Source of the DNA: Streptomyces hayashii
GTDB lineage: Bacteria > Actinomycetota > Actinomycetes > Streptomycetales > Streptomycetaceae
Length of the DNA stretch: 38,576 nt
Direction of reading: 5' to 3'
NCBI RefSeq assembly: GCF_024539815.1
Contig: NZ_JAHHIU010000134.1
Span: 1-38,576 of the forward strand
The notes below the pieces were generated by a model. That model was not told the origin of the DNA. It made no database searches and saw only the letters and a program-made list of their open reading frames with translations. Made by a program: the position numbers and the translations under genes. Shown piece after piece: positions 31,134 through 38,576 of this stretch; positions within the stretch are counted from its first letter, which is position 1; every line of letters begins with the position of its first letter.

Positions 31134-32482
31134 CCGAGCCCGCACTGGACAACGAGCCCGCGCCGAGCGCCGAGCCCGCTCCGGACGCGGACACCCTCCG
31201 CACCCGGGTGCTCACCTCGCTCACCACGGCCCGCGAGCGCACCACGCTGCTGACGAGCTGCGTCGAGGAGCCCGACCTCACCGCCCAGCACTCCCCGCTG
31301 ATGTCGCCCCTGGTGTGGGACCTGGCGCACATAGGCAACCAGGAGGAACTGTGGCTGCTGCGCGCGGTGGCCGGCCGGGAGGCGATGCGCCCCGAGATCG
31401 ACGGCCTCTACGACGCCTTCGAGCACTCGCGCGCCGAACGGCCCACGCTGCCGCTGCTGCCGCCCGCCGAGGCCCGCGGCTACGCGGCCGAGGTACGCGG
31501 CCGGGTGCTGGACATGCTGGAGTCGGCCGACTTCCACGGCACCCGGCTCACGGAGGCCGGCTTCGCCTTCGGGATGATCGCGCAGCACGAACAGCAGCAC
31601 GACGAGACCATGCTGATCACCCATCAGCTCCGCACGGGGCCGCCCGCGCTGACCGCGCCCGACCCGGACCCGGCTCCGCTCGTCACCGGCCCGGCCGAAG
31701 TCCTCGTGCCGGGCGGCCCGTTCACGATGGGCGCGTCCGGCGAGCCCTGGGCGCTGGACAACGAACGGCCCGCGCACCGGCGGGAGGTCGCGCCCTTCCA
31801 CATCGACACCACCCCGGTGACCAACGGCGCCTACCGGGCGTTCATCGAGGACGGCGGATACGAGCAGGAACGCTGGTGGACGAAGGAGGGCTGGGCGCAC
31901 ATCCGCGGACACGGCATCCACGCCCCGCTGTTCTGGCGGCGCGACGGCGGACAGTGGCTGCGCCGCCGCTTCGGCGCCACCGAGGTCGTGCCGCCCGAGG
32001 AGCCGGTGCTGCACGTGTGCTGGTACGAGGCCGACGCCTACGCCCGCTGGGCCGGACGCCGGCTGCCCACCGAGGCGGAGTGGGAGAAGGCGGCCCGCTT
32101 CGACCCGGCGACCGGCGGCTCGACGCGCTATCCGTGGGGCGACGCCGACCCCGGGCCCGAGCACGCCAACCTCGGCCAGCGCCATCTGCGGCCGGCCCCC
32201 GCCGGCAGCTACCCGGCCGGTGAGTCGCCGCTCGGCGTACGGCAGTTGATCGGGGACGTCTGGGAGTGGACGTCCAGCGACTTCCTCCCGTACCCCGGCT
32301 TCCGGGCGTTCCCGTACAAGGAGTACTCGGAGGTGTTCTTCGGCCCCGAGTACAAGGTGCTGCGCGGCGGTTCGTTCGCGGTCGACCCGGTGGCCTGCCG
32401 GGGCACCTTCCGCAACTGGGACTACCCGATCCGGCGGCAGATCTTCTCCGGGTTCCGCACCGCACGCTCGGAGGCCGTCTGA
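31130..32482 (+). CDS. egtB: EgtB, ergothioneine sulfoxide synthase
   Basis: This 450-residue iron enzyme couples trimethylhistidine (hercynine) with gamma-glutamylcysteine and O2 to form the sulfoxide. A DinB-like N-terminal domain supplies the iron triad: H67 in WDLAHIGNQEE, and H153 and H157 in QHEQQHDETML. The C-terminal FGE-sulfatase domain starts near 185 (VPGGPFTMGA) and contains RLPTEAEWEKAARF, LIGDVWEWTSSDF, YKVLRGGSFAVDP and the final FSGFRTARS. As in other EgtB proteins, it lacks the FGE Cys pair. The start overlaps egtA by four bases and the stop overlaps egtC by one, so the three are translationally coupled. Confidence 0.93.
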   Translation: MTEPALDNEPAPSAEPAPDADTLRTRVLTSLTTARERTTLLTSCVEEPDLTAQHSPLMSPLVWDLAHIGNQEELWLLRAVAGREAMRPEIDGLYDAFEHSRAERPTLPLLPPAEARGYAAEVRGRVLDMLESADFHGTRLTEAGFAFGMIAQHEQQHDETMLITHQLRTGPPALTAPDPDPAPLVTGPAEVLVPGGPFTMGASGEPWALDNERPAHRREVAPFHIDTTPVTNGAYRAFIEDGGYEQERWWTKEGWAHIRGHGIHAPLFWRRDGGQWLRRRFGATEVVPPEEPVLHVCWYEADAYARWAGRRLPTEAEWEKAARFDPATGGSTRYPWGDADPGPEHANLGQRHLRPAPAGSYPAGESPLGVRQLIGDVWEWTSSDFLPYPGFRAFPYKEYSEVFFGPEYKVLRGGSFAVDPVACRGTFRNWDYPIRRQIFSGFRTARSEAV

Positions 32483-33294
32483 TGTGCCGTCACCTGGCCT
32501 ACCTGGGGCCCGAGGAGCCGCTGGGACGGCTCCTGGCGGAGCCCCCGCACGCCCTGTACCGCCAGTCGTGGGCGCCCCGGCGGCAGCGGTACGGGACGGT
32601 CAACGCCGACGGCTTCGGCGTCGGCTGGTACGCCGAAGGCGACCCGACGCCCGCGCGGTACCGCAGGGCCGGACCGATCTGGGCGGACCTGTCCTTCGCC
32701 GACCTGGCGCGGGTGGTGCGCAGCCGGGCGCTGCTGGCCGCCGTACGCGACGCCACACTGGCCGGCGCCGACGCCGAGGCCGCGGCGGCGCCCTACGCGG
32801 CCGAGGGCCGGCTGTTCAGCCACAACGGGGCGGTGGCCGGCTGGCCGGGCTCGCTGGAGCCGCTCGCCGGGACGCTGCCCGCCTCCGCGCTGCTGTCGAT
32901 GGAGGCCCGCAACGACTCCGCGTTCGTGTGGGCGCTGGTGCTGGCCCGGCTGCGCGGCGGGGACACCGAGGGCCAGGCGCTCGCGGACACGGTCCTGGAG
33001 GTCGCCGACGCGGCTCCGGGATCCCGCCTGAACCTGCTGCTCACCGACGGCGCGACCATCGCCGCGACCGCCTGGGGCGACACCCTGTGGTTCCTGACGG
33101 AGGCCGGCCTGAGCACGGTCGTGGCCTCCGAACCCTACGACGACGATCCGCGCTGGCAGGAGGTCCCGGACCACACCCTGCTCGTGGCGAGCCGCGCCGA
33201 CGTCCTGCTCACCCCGCTCAAGGAGCAGCGCCCGGACGCGGCGTCCGCACCGGTAGACGCGGCGTCCGCACCGGTAGAGGAGACCGGCAGGTGA
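32482..33294 (+). CDS. egtC: EgtC, gamma-glutamyl hercynylcysteine sulfoxide amidohydrolase
   Basis: This 270-residue class II glutamine-amidotransferase-like (Ntn) enzyme cleaves gamma-glutamate from the EgtB product. The nucleophile Cys follows the initiator Met (MCRHLAYLG). Typical glutamine-binding segments are NADGFGVGWYAE and RLFSHNGAVAGW, and the latter carries the oxyanion Asn/Gly. The extreme C-terminus contains a perfect tandem duplication DAASAPV-DAASAPV (residues 252-265), encoded by a 21-bp DNA repeat, so the tail is probably disordered. The start overlaps egtB. GTG 33291 of a short ORF overlaps its stop, the position where egtD usually begins. Confidence 0.92.
   Translation: MCRHLAYLGPEEPLGRLLAEPPHALYRQSWAPRRQRYGTVNADGFGVGWYAEGDPTPARYRRAGPIWADLSFADLARVVRSRALLAAVRDATLAGADAEAAAAPYAAEGRLFSHNGAVAGWPGSLEPLAGTLPASALLSMEARNDSAFVWALVLARLRGGDTEGQALADTVLEVADAAPGSRLNLLLTDGATIAATAWGDTLWFLTEAGLSTVVASEPYDDDPRWQEVPDHTLLVASRADVLLTPLKEQRPDAASAPVDAASAPVEETGR
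33235..33276 (+). repeat. Perfect 21-bp tandem duplication in egtC
   Basis: Positions 33235-33255 and 33256-33276 are identical, both in frame. They add seven residues to the disordered EgtC tail. This looks like a recent replication-slippage event. Confidence 0.85.
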
Positions 33295-33389
33295 GCCCGT
33301 TCCGGACCACCGTCCCTTCCAGAGATGCCGGTCGGTCCCAGCTGGTGACACGGACGGCTCAGATGCAGACCGAAACGAGGCGATCATGA
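33291..33389 (+). CDS. 32-codon ORF between egtC and egtD, likely remnant of the old egtD start
   Basis: It begins with GTG inside the egtC stop (GTGA) and ends with TGA inside the egtD start (ATGA at 33386), so it is coupled on both sides. The first residues are VSPFRTT, which I recall as resembling the usual Streptomyces EgtD N-terminus. After that the sequence loses any EgtD character. It may be the truncated 5' end of a replaced egtD, now serving as a coupling peptide. A function as a mature peptide is not supported. Confidence 0.6.
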   Translation: MSPFRTTVPSRDAGRSQLVTRTAQMQTETRRS

Positions 33390-34366
33390 GCGGCACCCGG
33401 GCCTACGGCTACACCGACACCCTTGAGGCCGAGCACTACGCGAAGGCACTGCGCGCCGACATCGGCGACGGGCTGACGCGCGACCCGAAGTCCACGGCGC
33501 CCACGTGGTTCTACGACGCCCGGGGCAGCGAGCTCTTCGAGGAGATCACCCAGCTGCCGGAATACCCCTTGTGGCGGGCCGAACTGGGACTGCTCCGACT
33601 CCATGCCCAGGACATCGCCGAGCGGACCGGAGCCCGCAGCCTCGTGGAACTCGGCTCCGGAAGCTCGACGAAGTCCAAGCTGATCATCGAGGCGCTGGGG
33701 CCGAGCGGACTGCACTACGTCCCCGTCGACGTCAGCGGCGACGCGCTCCACCAGGCCGGCGCCCAACTCGTGCAGGACTACCCGGGAGTCCGGCTGCACG
33801 CCCTGCGCGCCGACTTCACGGCTCCCCTGGTCCTGCCGACGCTGCCCGAGGACGGCCCACGGCTCCTGGCCTTCCTCGGAAGCACGCTCGGAAATTTCCG
33901 GCGCCCCGCCCGTGGGCCGTTCCTGCGCGGGCTCCGGGACATCCTGCGCCCCCAGGACTTCCTGCTGATCGGCGCCGACCTGGTCAAGGACGAGCAGGAG
34001 ATGACCGCCGCCTACGACGACGCCCAAGGCGTGACGGCCGCGTTCGACAAGAATCTGCTGCACGTCCTGAACCGCGAACTGGGCGCCGACTTCGACCCGG
34101 ACTCCTTCGACCACGTCTCGGTGTGGAACGGCGAGGAAAGCCACATCGAGATGAGGCTGCGCAGCCGGGTCGAGCAACTCGTCAAGATCCGGGACCTCGA
34201 CCTGGTGGTGCACTTCGCGCGCGGGGAAGAGTGGATCACCGAGCGGAGCGCGAAGTTCACCTCTGCCGGACTCCAGGAAGAGATGACCGACGCGGGCCTT
34301 CGCACCCGACAGCTCTGGGCCGACACCGACGCCGGCTTCGCGCTCGTTCTCGCCACTCGCCGATGA
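33386..34366 (+). CDS. egtD: EgtD, histidine Nalpha-trimethyltransferase, divergent form
   Basis: This 326-residue SAM-dependent enzyme converts His to hercynine. The SAM site is VELGSGSSTKSKL (87-99), followed by FLGSTLGN (N170). Residues matching the M. smegmatis EgtD histidine pocket are kept: Y43, Y60, N170, Y210, E286 and S288 (in TERSAKF). The normally conserved PEYYPTR is PEYPLWR, and the N-terminal 30 residues (SGTRAYGYTDTLEAEHYAKA) are unlike those I know from Streptomyces, consistent with acquisition of a diverged copy. GAGG precedes ATG 33386. The gene is last in the egt operon. A perfect terminator hairpin follows at 34400. Confidence 0.9.
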   Translation: MSGTRAYGYTDTLEAEHYAKALRADIGDGLTRDPKSTAPTWFYDARGSELFEEITQLPEYPLWRAELGLLRLHAQDIAERTGARSLVELGSGSSTKSKLIIEALGPSGLHYVPVDVSGDALHQAGAQLVQDYPGVRLHALRADFTAPLVLPTLPEDGPRLLAFLGSTLGNFRRPARGPFLRGLRDILRPQDFLLIGADLVKDEQEMTAAYDDAQGVTAAFDKNLLHVLNRELGADFDPDSFDHVSVWNGEESHIEMRLRSRVEQLVKIRDLDLVVHFARGEEWITERSAKFTSAGLQEEMTDAGLRTRQLWADTDAGFALVLATRR

Positions 34367-34399
34367 CCCGACCGGTGAGCGATCGCCGGTGAGTCCGGA

Positions 34400-34432
34400 T
34401 CGCTGCTCTGCCGACGGACGGCAGAGCAGCGA
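34400..34432. terminator. Terminator hairpin after egtD
   Basis: TCGCTGCTCTGCCG (34400-34413) pairs perfectly with 34419-34432 around ACGGA. TCGCCGG and CCGGCGA outside it extend the structure. It lies between the convergent egt and P450 operons. Confidence 0.8.
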
Positions 34433-34444
34433 CCGGCGACTGGC

Positions 34445-34472
34445 GGCAGACGGCAGACGGCAGACGGCAGAC
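34445..34472. repeat. Four copies of the heptamer GGCAGAC
   Basis: Four exact tandem copies, followed by a related GGCAGGC pair near 34515 and a pyrimidine-rich CCTGCC/GTCTC stretch up to 34600. It is intergenic, between a terminator and the end of the P450 gene. Confidence 0.8.
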
Positions 34473-34615
34473 GGCGTGTGCTCGCCCAATCCGGCTTCGA
34501 GTCGCCGGGCGGCAGGCGGCAGGCTCCCGTCGAGCGCCTGCCCCGTCTCCTGCCCCCCGTCTCGTGCCTCGTCTGTCTCCTGCCTCGTCGACGACCCCGG
34601 AGCCGCGCCGTGCTC

Positions 34616-35827
34616 CTACCAGGCGACCGGCAGGGATGTGACCCCGTGGATGAGGCGGCCAGAGGAACGCGGCACGTCCTCGACCGGCACGGCCGGCCGC
34701 AGAGTGGGGAACCTGCGCAGCAGGGTGCCGATCGCGATCTCCAGCTCCAGGCGGGCCAGACCCGCGCCCAGGCAGTAGTGGATGCCGTAGCCGAACGTCA
34801 GGTGCTGAGCTCTGGCGGTGTCCGTGACGTCGAGGGCGTCGGGCTCGGTGAAGTGCCCGGCGTCACGGTTGGCGGACGCCAGGGAGGCGAGAACCGCGGT
34901 GCCGGCGGGCACGACGGTGTCCCCCAGCTTCACCTCCTGCGTGGCGATGCGCAGCGTCGCCTCGTCACCCGGGGGGACGAAGCGCAGCAGCTCCTCGACG
35001 GCGGTGTGGATCATCGCGGGGTCGCGCCGCACCGCCTCGACCTGCTCCGGGTGCGTCAGCAGCGCCAGGACGCCGTTGGCGATCTGGTTGGTCGTGGTCT
35101 CGTGCCCGGCGATGAGGAGGGTGATCGCGAGGTGGAGCAGCTCCTCCTCGTCGAGTCGTTCGGCGTCCGCCTCGTGGATCGACACGAGGGCGGAGAGGAG
35201 GTCGTCGCCCGGCTTCTCACGCTTGGCGGCGATGAGGCCGCTCAGATAGGTGGCCAGACCCGTGTGGGCGGCGACGATCTGCTCGACCGGCAGGGAGACG
35301 GTGGACAGGACGGTGCCGGACCATTCGGCGATCTGCTCCCGTTCGTCGAGCGGGACCCCGAGCAGTTCGCAGATGACGGTCACGGGCAGCGGGAAGGCGA
35401 GGGCCGGGACCAGGTCGGCCGGGGACCCGGCCCGCTCCATCGCGTCCAGGAGTTCGTCGGTGCAGCTCTGGATGCGCGGCCGCAGGGCCGCCACCCGCCG
35501 AGCGGTGAACTCCCGGGAGACCAGCCGCCGTACCCGGGTGTGCTGCGGCGGATCCATGCTGAGCAGGTTCTTGGCGTTCTGCGGCTCGGTGCCGATCCGG
35601 GGGGCGCCGGGCCGGGCGGTGGCGGCCCGGCTGAAGCGGTCGTCGGACAGCACCGTGCGCACCGATTCGTAGTCGGTGACGAGGAGGGCGTGGTCGCCGC
35701 TGGGCATGCGGATGTCCGCGACCGGCTGCGTCTCCCGCAGCCGCTTGTAGTGCGGGCACGGCTCAAGAGCCGAAGGTCGCTCGAACGGGTAGGCGAGGGG
35801 GGAGTTCTCGACCGGGTTCTCGGTCAC
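34616..35827 (-). CDS. Cytochrome P450
   Basis: This 403-residue bacterial class I P450 (CYP105/107-like by general form) acts as a heme monooxygenase and depends on a ferredoxin. The I-helix motif is LIAGHETTTNQ, with acid-alcohol pair E-T. The K-helix EELLRF is the ExxR motif. The heme loop FGYGIHYCLGAGLAR carries the Cys ligand. SMDPPQHTRVRRLVSREFTARR is the C-helix region. The start is GTG 35827 with a weak Shine-Dalgarno. It is the last gene of an operon with ccr and another P450 (72-base gap to ccr). No ferredoxin gene is visible in the window. The substrate is probably a polyketide or other metabolite of the neighbouring cluster. Confidence 0.93.
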   Translation of the reverse strand: MTENPVENSPLAYPFERPSALEPCPHYKRLRETQPVADIRMPSGDHALLVTDYESVRTVLSDDRFSRAATARPGAPRIGTEPQNAKNLLSMDPPQHTRVRRLVSREFTARRVAALRPRIQSCTDELLDAMERAGSPADLVPALAFPLPVTVICELLGVPLDEREQIAEWSGTVLSTVSLPVEQIVAAHTGLATYLSGLIAAKREKPGDDLLSALVSIHEADAERLDEEELLHLAITLLIAGHETTTNQIANGVLALLTHPEQVEAVRRDPAMIHTAVEELLRFVPPGDEATLRIATQEVKLGDTVVPAGTAVLASLASANRDAGHFTEPDALDVTDTARAQHLTFGYGIHYCLGAGLARLELEIAIGTLLRRFPTLRPAVPVEDVPRSSGRLIHGVTSLPVAW

Positions 35828-35899
35828 GTGCGTGCTGCCAATCTGTGTGTGAACGCGAATGGGGGGAAGCCGTCGTGGCCGGCGGTCGTGCCGCCGTGC

Positions 35900-37243
35900 T
35901 CAGCCGGCCCGGAACCGGTTGATGGCCGGCTCGTGCGTGGCCCGCGTCTCGGGGTCGGTGACGCCCAGGCCCTCCTGGGGGGCCAGGCACAGCACGCCGA
36001 CCTTGCCGTGGTGCCGGTTGCGGTGGACGTCGTCCACCGCACGGCCGATCTCGGCGAGGGGATAGGCGCGGGAGAGCGTGGGGTGGATCCTGCCCTTGGC
36101 GACGAGGCGGTTGGCTTCCCAGGCCTCGCGGTAGTTGGCGAAGTGGGAGCCGATGATCCGCTTGAGGTGCATCCAGAGGTAACGGTTGTCGAACTCGTGC
36201 CGGTAGCCGGAGGTGGAGGCGCAGGTGACGACGGTTCCGCCCCTGCGGGCGACGTAGACCGAGGCGCCGAAGGTCTCCCGGCCCGGGTGCTCGAAGACGA
36301 TGTCGACGTCCTCGCCGCCCGTCAGCTCGCGGATCCGGCTGCCGAGGCGCTTCCACTCCTTGGGGTCCTGGGTGTGCTCGTCCCGCCAGAACCGGTAGTC
36401 CTCGGCACTGCGGTCGATGATCGCCTCGACGCCCATGGCGCGGCAGATCGCCGCCTTCTGCTCGCTGGAGACCACGCAGATCGGTGTCGCGCCCCCCGCG
36501 AGCGCGTACTGGGTGGCGTACGAGCCGAGACCGCCGCCGGCGCCCCAGATCAGCACGTTGTCGCCCACCTTCATGCCGGCGCCGTTGCGCGAGACCAGCT
36601 GGCGGTAGGCGGTGGAGTTGACCAGGCCGGGTGCGGCTGCCTCCTCCCAGGTGAGGTGAGCGGCCTTCGGCATCAGCTGGTTGGCCTTGACCAGCGCCAG
36701 GTGGGCCAGGCCGCCGAAGTTGGTCTCGAAGCCCCATATCCGCTGCTCGGGGTCGAGCATCGTGTCGTCGTGGCCCGCCGCGTCCTCCAGCTCGACGGAC
36801 AGACAGTGCGCGACCACCCGGTCACCGGGCTGCCAGCGGCGCACTCCGGGTCCGGTGCGCAGCACCACTCCGGAGAGGTCGGAGCCGATCACGTGGTAGG
36901 GCAGGTCGTGCCGGGCGGCCTGGCCTCCGGTGCGGGCGTAGCGCTCCAGGAAGGCGAAGGTCGGCACGGGCGAGAACAGCGCGCTCCACACCGTGTTGTA
37001 GTTGACGGAGCTCGCCATGACGGCGATCAGGGCCTCGCCGGGGCCGGGCTCCGGGGTCGGCACGTCACTGACGTGCACGGCCTTCGCGGGCTCGCGGTCG
37101 GAGACCGCCAGTCCGTCGAACATGTGCTGCTCGTCCTTGAAGAGCACGGCGGCTCGATAGGACTCCGGTAGCGGCAGGGACGCGACGTCGCGTGGCACCG
37201 CGTCCGGCGATTCGATCGCGGCGACCAGGTCGGCTATCACCAC
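35900..37243 (-). CDS. ccr: Crotonyl-CoA carboxylase/reductase (Ccr)
   Basis: This 447-residue MDR enzyme reductively carboxylates an enoyl-CoA with NADPH and CO2. Its product is ethylmalonyl-CoA or a longer alkylmalonyl-CoA for polyketide extension or the ethylmalonyl-CoA pathway. The family's active-site residues are visible: Asn in SSVNYNTVWSA (N81-like), Glu in RIWGFETNFGG (E171-like) and His in IIGSHFANYREAWEAN (H365-like). The NADPH motif is LIWGAGGGLGSYATQ. The start is GTG 37243 or the adjacent GTG 37240, and GGGAG just upstream fits the second better. Context between two P450 genes suggests extender-unit supply for secondary metabolism. Substrate chain length cannot be read reliably. 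Confidence 0.93.
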   Translation of the reverse strand: MVIADLVAAIESPDAVPRDVASLPLPESYRAAVLFKDEQHMFDGLAVSDREPAKAVHVSDVPTPEPGPGEALIAVMASSVNYNTVWSALFSPVPTFAFLERYARTGGQAARHDLPYHVIGSDLSGVVLRTGPGVRRWQPGDRVVAHCLSVELEDAAGHDDTMLDPEQRIWGFETNFGGLAHLALVKANQLMPKAAHLTWEEAAAPGLVNSTAYRQLVSRNGAGMKVGDNVLIWGAGGGLGSYATQYALAGGATPICVVSSEQKAAICRAMGVEAIIDRSAEDYRFWRDEHTQDPKEWKRLGSRIRELTGGEDVDIVFEHPGRETFGASVYVARRGGTVVTCASTSGYRHEFDNRYLWMHLKRIIGSHFANYREAWEANRLVAKGRIHPTLSRAYPLAEIGRAVDDVHRNRHHGKVGVLCLAPQEGLGVTDPETRATHEPAINRFRAG

Positions 37244-37319
37244 AGACTCCCTTGGGTGTAGAGGGACTTCGGATCCGAGAGGTGGTGGCCGTGCGGGCCG
37301 GCCACCACCGTCGGGGTGT

Positions 37320-38513
37320 CTACTGCGTGAGCTTCACCGGCAGCTCGGTCAGGCCCCGCATCACCAGGCCGGGCCGCCACTTCAGTTCGGCCGACGGGTC
37401 CTCACGCTCCATCGTGGGGAAGCGCTCCAGGAGTTGGCGGAAGGCGATGTGGGCCTCCAGCCGGGCCAGCGGAGCGCCCAGGCAGTAGTGCATGCCGTAG
37501 CCGAACGCCATGTGCTGGTTCGGGCTGCGCTCGGCGTCGAAGGTCATCGCGTCGGTGAAGACCCGCTCGTCGCGGTTGGCCGACAGCAGGGAGATCAGGA
37601 CGAGTTCCCCCTCCTGGATGGTCCGGCCGCCGAGTTCCATGGTCTCGGTGGCGACCCGGAAGCTCGCGCCGGGCACCGGGCTCTCGAAGCGCAGGAACTC
37701 CTCGACGGCCGCCGGGATCGCCTCGTGGTCGGCGCGCAGGCGGTCGGCGAGTTCCGGGTCGGCGAGGAGCAGGGCCGTGCCGTTGCCGAGCAGGTTCACG
37801 GTGGTCTCGTAGCCGGCGATGATGAGCAGGAAGCACATCGAGGTCAGCTCGTGCTCGGCGAGCCGGTCCTCGTCGTCCCGGGCGGAGATCATCGCGGACA
37901 GCAGCTTGTCGTCCGGCTCGGCCCGCTTCTGTTCGACGAGGTCCCGGACGTAGTGGACGAACTCGGTGACCACGTCGACCGGGAAGTTCTGCGTGCCGAC
38001 CCCCGAGAGGTAGGCGTTCGACCAGACGCGGAAGCGCTCGTGGTCGGAGACGGGGACACCGAGGAGTTCGCAGATCACCTGCATCGGCAGCGGGTAGGCC
38101 AGGTCGCGGATGGCGTCCGGGTGCTCCTGGACGGCCATCTTGTCGAGCAGGTCGCTGGTCATCTCCTCGATCATCGGCCGGAGCCGTTCGATGCGCTTGG
38201 CCGTGAACACGGAGGAGACCAGTCGGCGCAGTCGGGTGTGGTCGCTGCCGTCGACCCGCAGCATGTGGGTGCCCATGCTGGCGCGTATCTCCGCGGGCAG
38301 GACGTCCTTGGCGACGATCCGGGTGCCGATCCGGTTGGACAGCCGCGCGTCGCCGAGGCCGGCCCGGCAGTCGCCGTACTGGGTGACCAGCCACAGCGGC
38401 ACCCCGTTGGGCAGCTCGACCTGGAACAGCGGGCGTTCCTCACGCAGCTGCTCGAACAGGTCGTGCGGGGATTTCACGCCGTACTCGGCGTAGAGGTCGG
38501 TGAAGGTGACCAT
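37320..38513 (-). CDS. Cytochrome P450
   Basis: This 397-residue bacterial class I P450 is a heme monooxygenase. It has the I-helix LIIAGYETTVNL with the E-T pair, the K-helix EEFLRFESPVPG (ExxR) and the heme loop FGYGMHYCLGAPLAR. MLRVDGSDHTRLRRLVSSVFTAKR is the usual C-helix region. ATG 38513 is supported by AAGGAG seven bases upstream. The preceding gene ends only 25 bases before this start and the ccr gene begins 76 bases after its stop, so an operon is likely. It differs clearly from the other P450 in sequence, and the two probably act on different positions or substrates. Confidence 0.93.
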   Translation of the reverse strand: MVTFTDLYAEYGVKSPHDLFEQLREERPLFQVELPNGVPLWLVTQYGDCRAGLGDARLSNRIGTRIVAKDVLPAEIRASMGTHMLRVDGSDHTRLRRLVSSVFTAKRIERLRPMIEEMTSDLLDKMAVQEHPDAIRDLAYPLPMQVICELLGVPVSDHERFRVWSNAYLSGVGTQNFPVDVVTEFVHYVRDLVEQKRAEPDDKLLSAMISARDDEDRLAEHELTSMCFLLIIAGYETTVNLLGNGTALLLADPELADRLRADHEAIPAAVEEFLRFESPVPGASFRVATETMELGGRTIQEGELVLISLLSANRDERVFTDAMTFDAERSPNQHMAFGYGMHYCLGAPLARLEAHIAFRQLLERFPTMEREDPSAELKWRPGLVMRGLTELPVKLTQ

Positions 38514-38538
38514 GTGGTGCTCCTTGTGTGGAAGGGGG

Positions 38539-38576
38539 TCAGTCGAGAGCCGGCTGCTTGGCGGCGGGGGCAGGGG
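38539..38576 (-). CDS. Partial gene, C-terminal end only
   Basis: A minus-strand reading frame ends in a stop at 38539-38541, with the last residues PAPAAKQPALD. It runs off the window. The 25-base gap to the P450 start places it upstream in the same operon. The product cannot be identified. Confidence 0.4.
   Translation of the reverse strand, partial: PAPAAKQPALD

Noticed and set aside
34445..34472. GGCAGAC heptamer tandem array as a CRISPR
   Set aside because: The repeats are 7 bp, directly adjacent, with no spacers and no cas genes.

Overview
The window is GC-rich DNA with very strong third-position GC bias, short intergenic gaps and GTG starts. It carries an ergothioneine operon, many MarR/TetR/LacI regulators, SpoIIE-type phosphatases, a Tat-exported arabinan hydrolase and a crotonyl-CoA carboxylase/reductase next to cytochromes P450. 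Together these point to Streptomyces or a close relative. No rRNA, tRNA, CRISPR array, insertion sequence or phage gene was seen. It reads as chromosome-arm accessory DNA with many small regulator-plus-enzyme units.

Left part (1-8.7 kb): a GAF/SpoIIE-like phosphatase with an altered metal-site residue is divergent from a MarR regulator. A small TPR protein, a PepSY membrane protein, a peptide deformylase, a flavin disulfide oxidoreductase, a thioredoxin and an aldehyde dehydrogenase follow. Middle part (9-22 kb): a LacI regulator is divergent from a TetR-FAD monooxygenase operon with duplicated GTTCG-type operators. A second TetR regulator is divergent from an NAD(P)H:FMN reductase over two GGACC/GGTCC operators. 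Next come an FkbM methyltransferase, an HSL-family esterase, a PucR-like regulator, a MarR/MFS exporter divergent pair, a metallo-beta-lactamase-fold hydrolase and a Bcr/CflA exporter.

The 22-29.5 kb part holds a formylglycine-generating-enzyme-fold protein lacking one catalytic Cys, a small lipoprotein, a membrane SpoIIE phosphatase and a secreted GH43-CBM42 enzyme. It continues with an NfeD-like/flotillin pair, an orphan PemK/MazF-like protein and a bacterial-type poly(ADP-ribose) glycohydrolase that converges on it.

The 29.8-34.4 kb part is a translationally coupled egtABC-(32-codon ORF)-egtD operon. EgtA supplies gamma-Glu-Cys, EgtD trimethylates histidine, EgtB makes the sulfoxide C-S bond and EgtC removes glutamate. 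A short ORF sits exactly where egtD would normally begin, which suggests the original egtD start was displaced by a divergent egtD copy. From 34.6 kb to the right edge, a minus-strand operon (partial gene, P450, ccr, P450) looks like the border of a polyketide-type cluster using a C2-substituted malonyl-CoA extender unit.

The most unusual items are the egtC/egtD junction ORF, the helically phased GGGAA array in front of the egt operon, the PARG/PemK/flotillin neighbourhood, the Asp-to-Asn change in the first SpoIIE-like protein, the twin-operator leaderless TetR promoters and the P450-Ccr-P450 operon.
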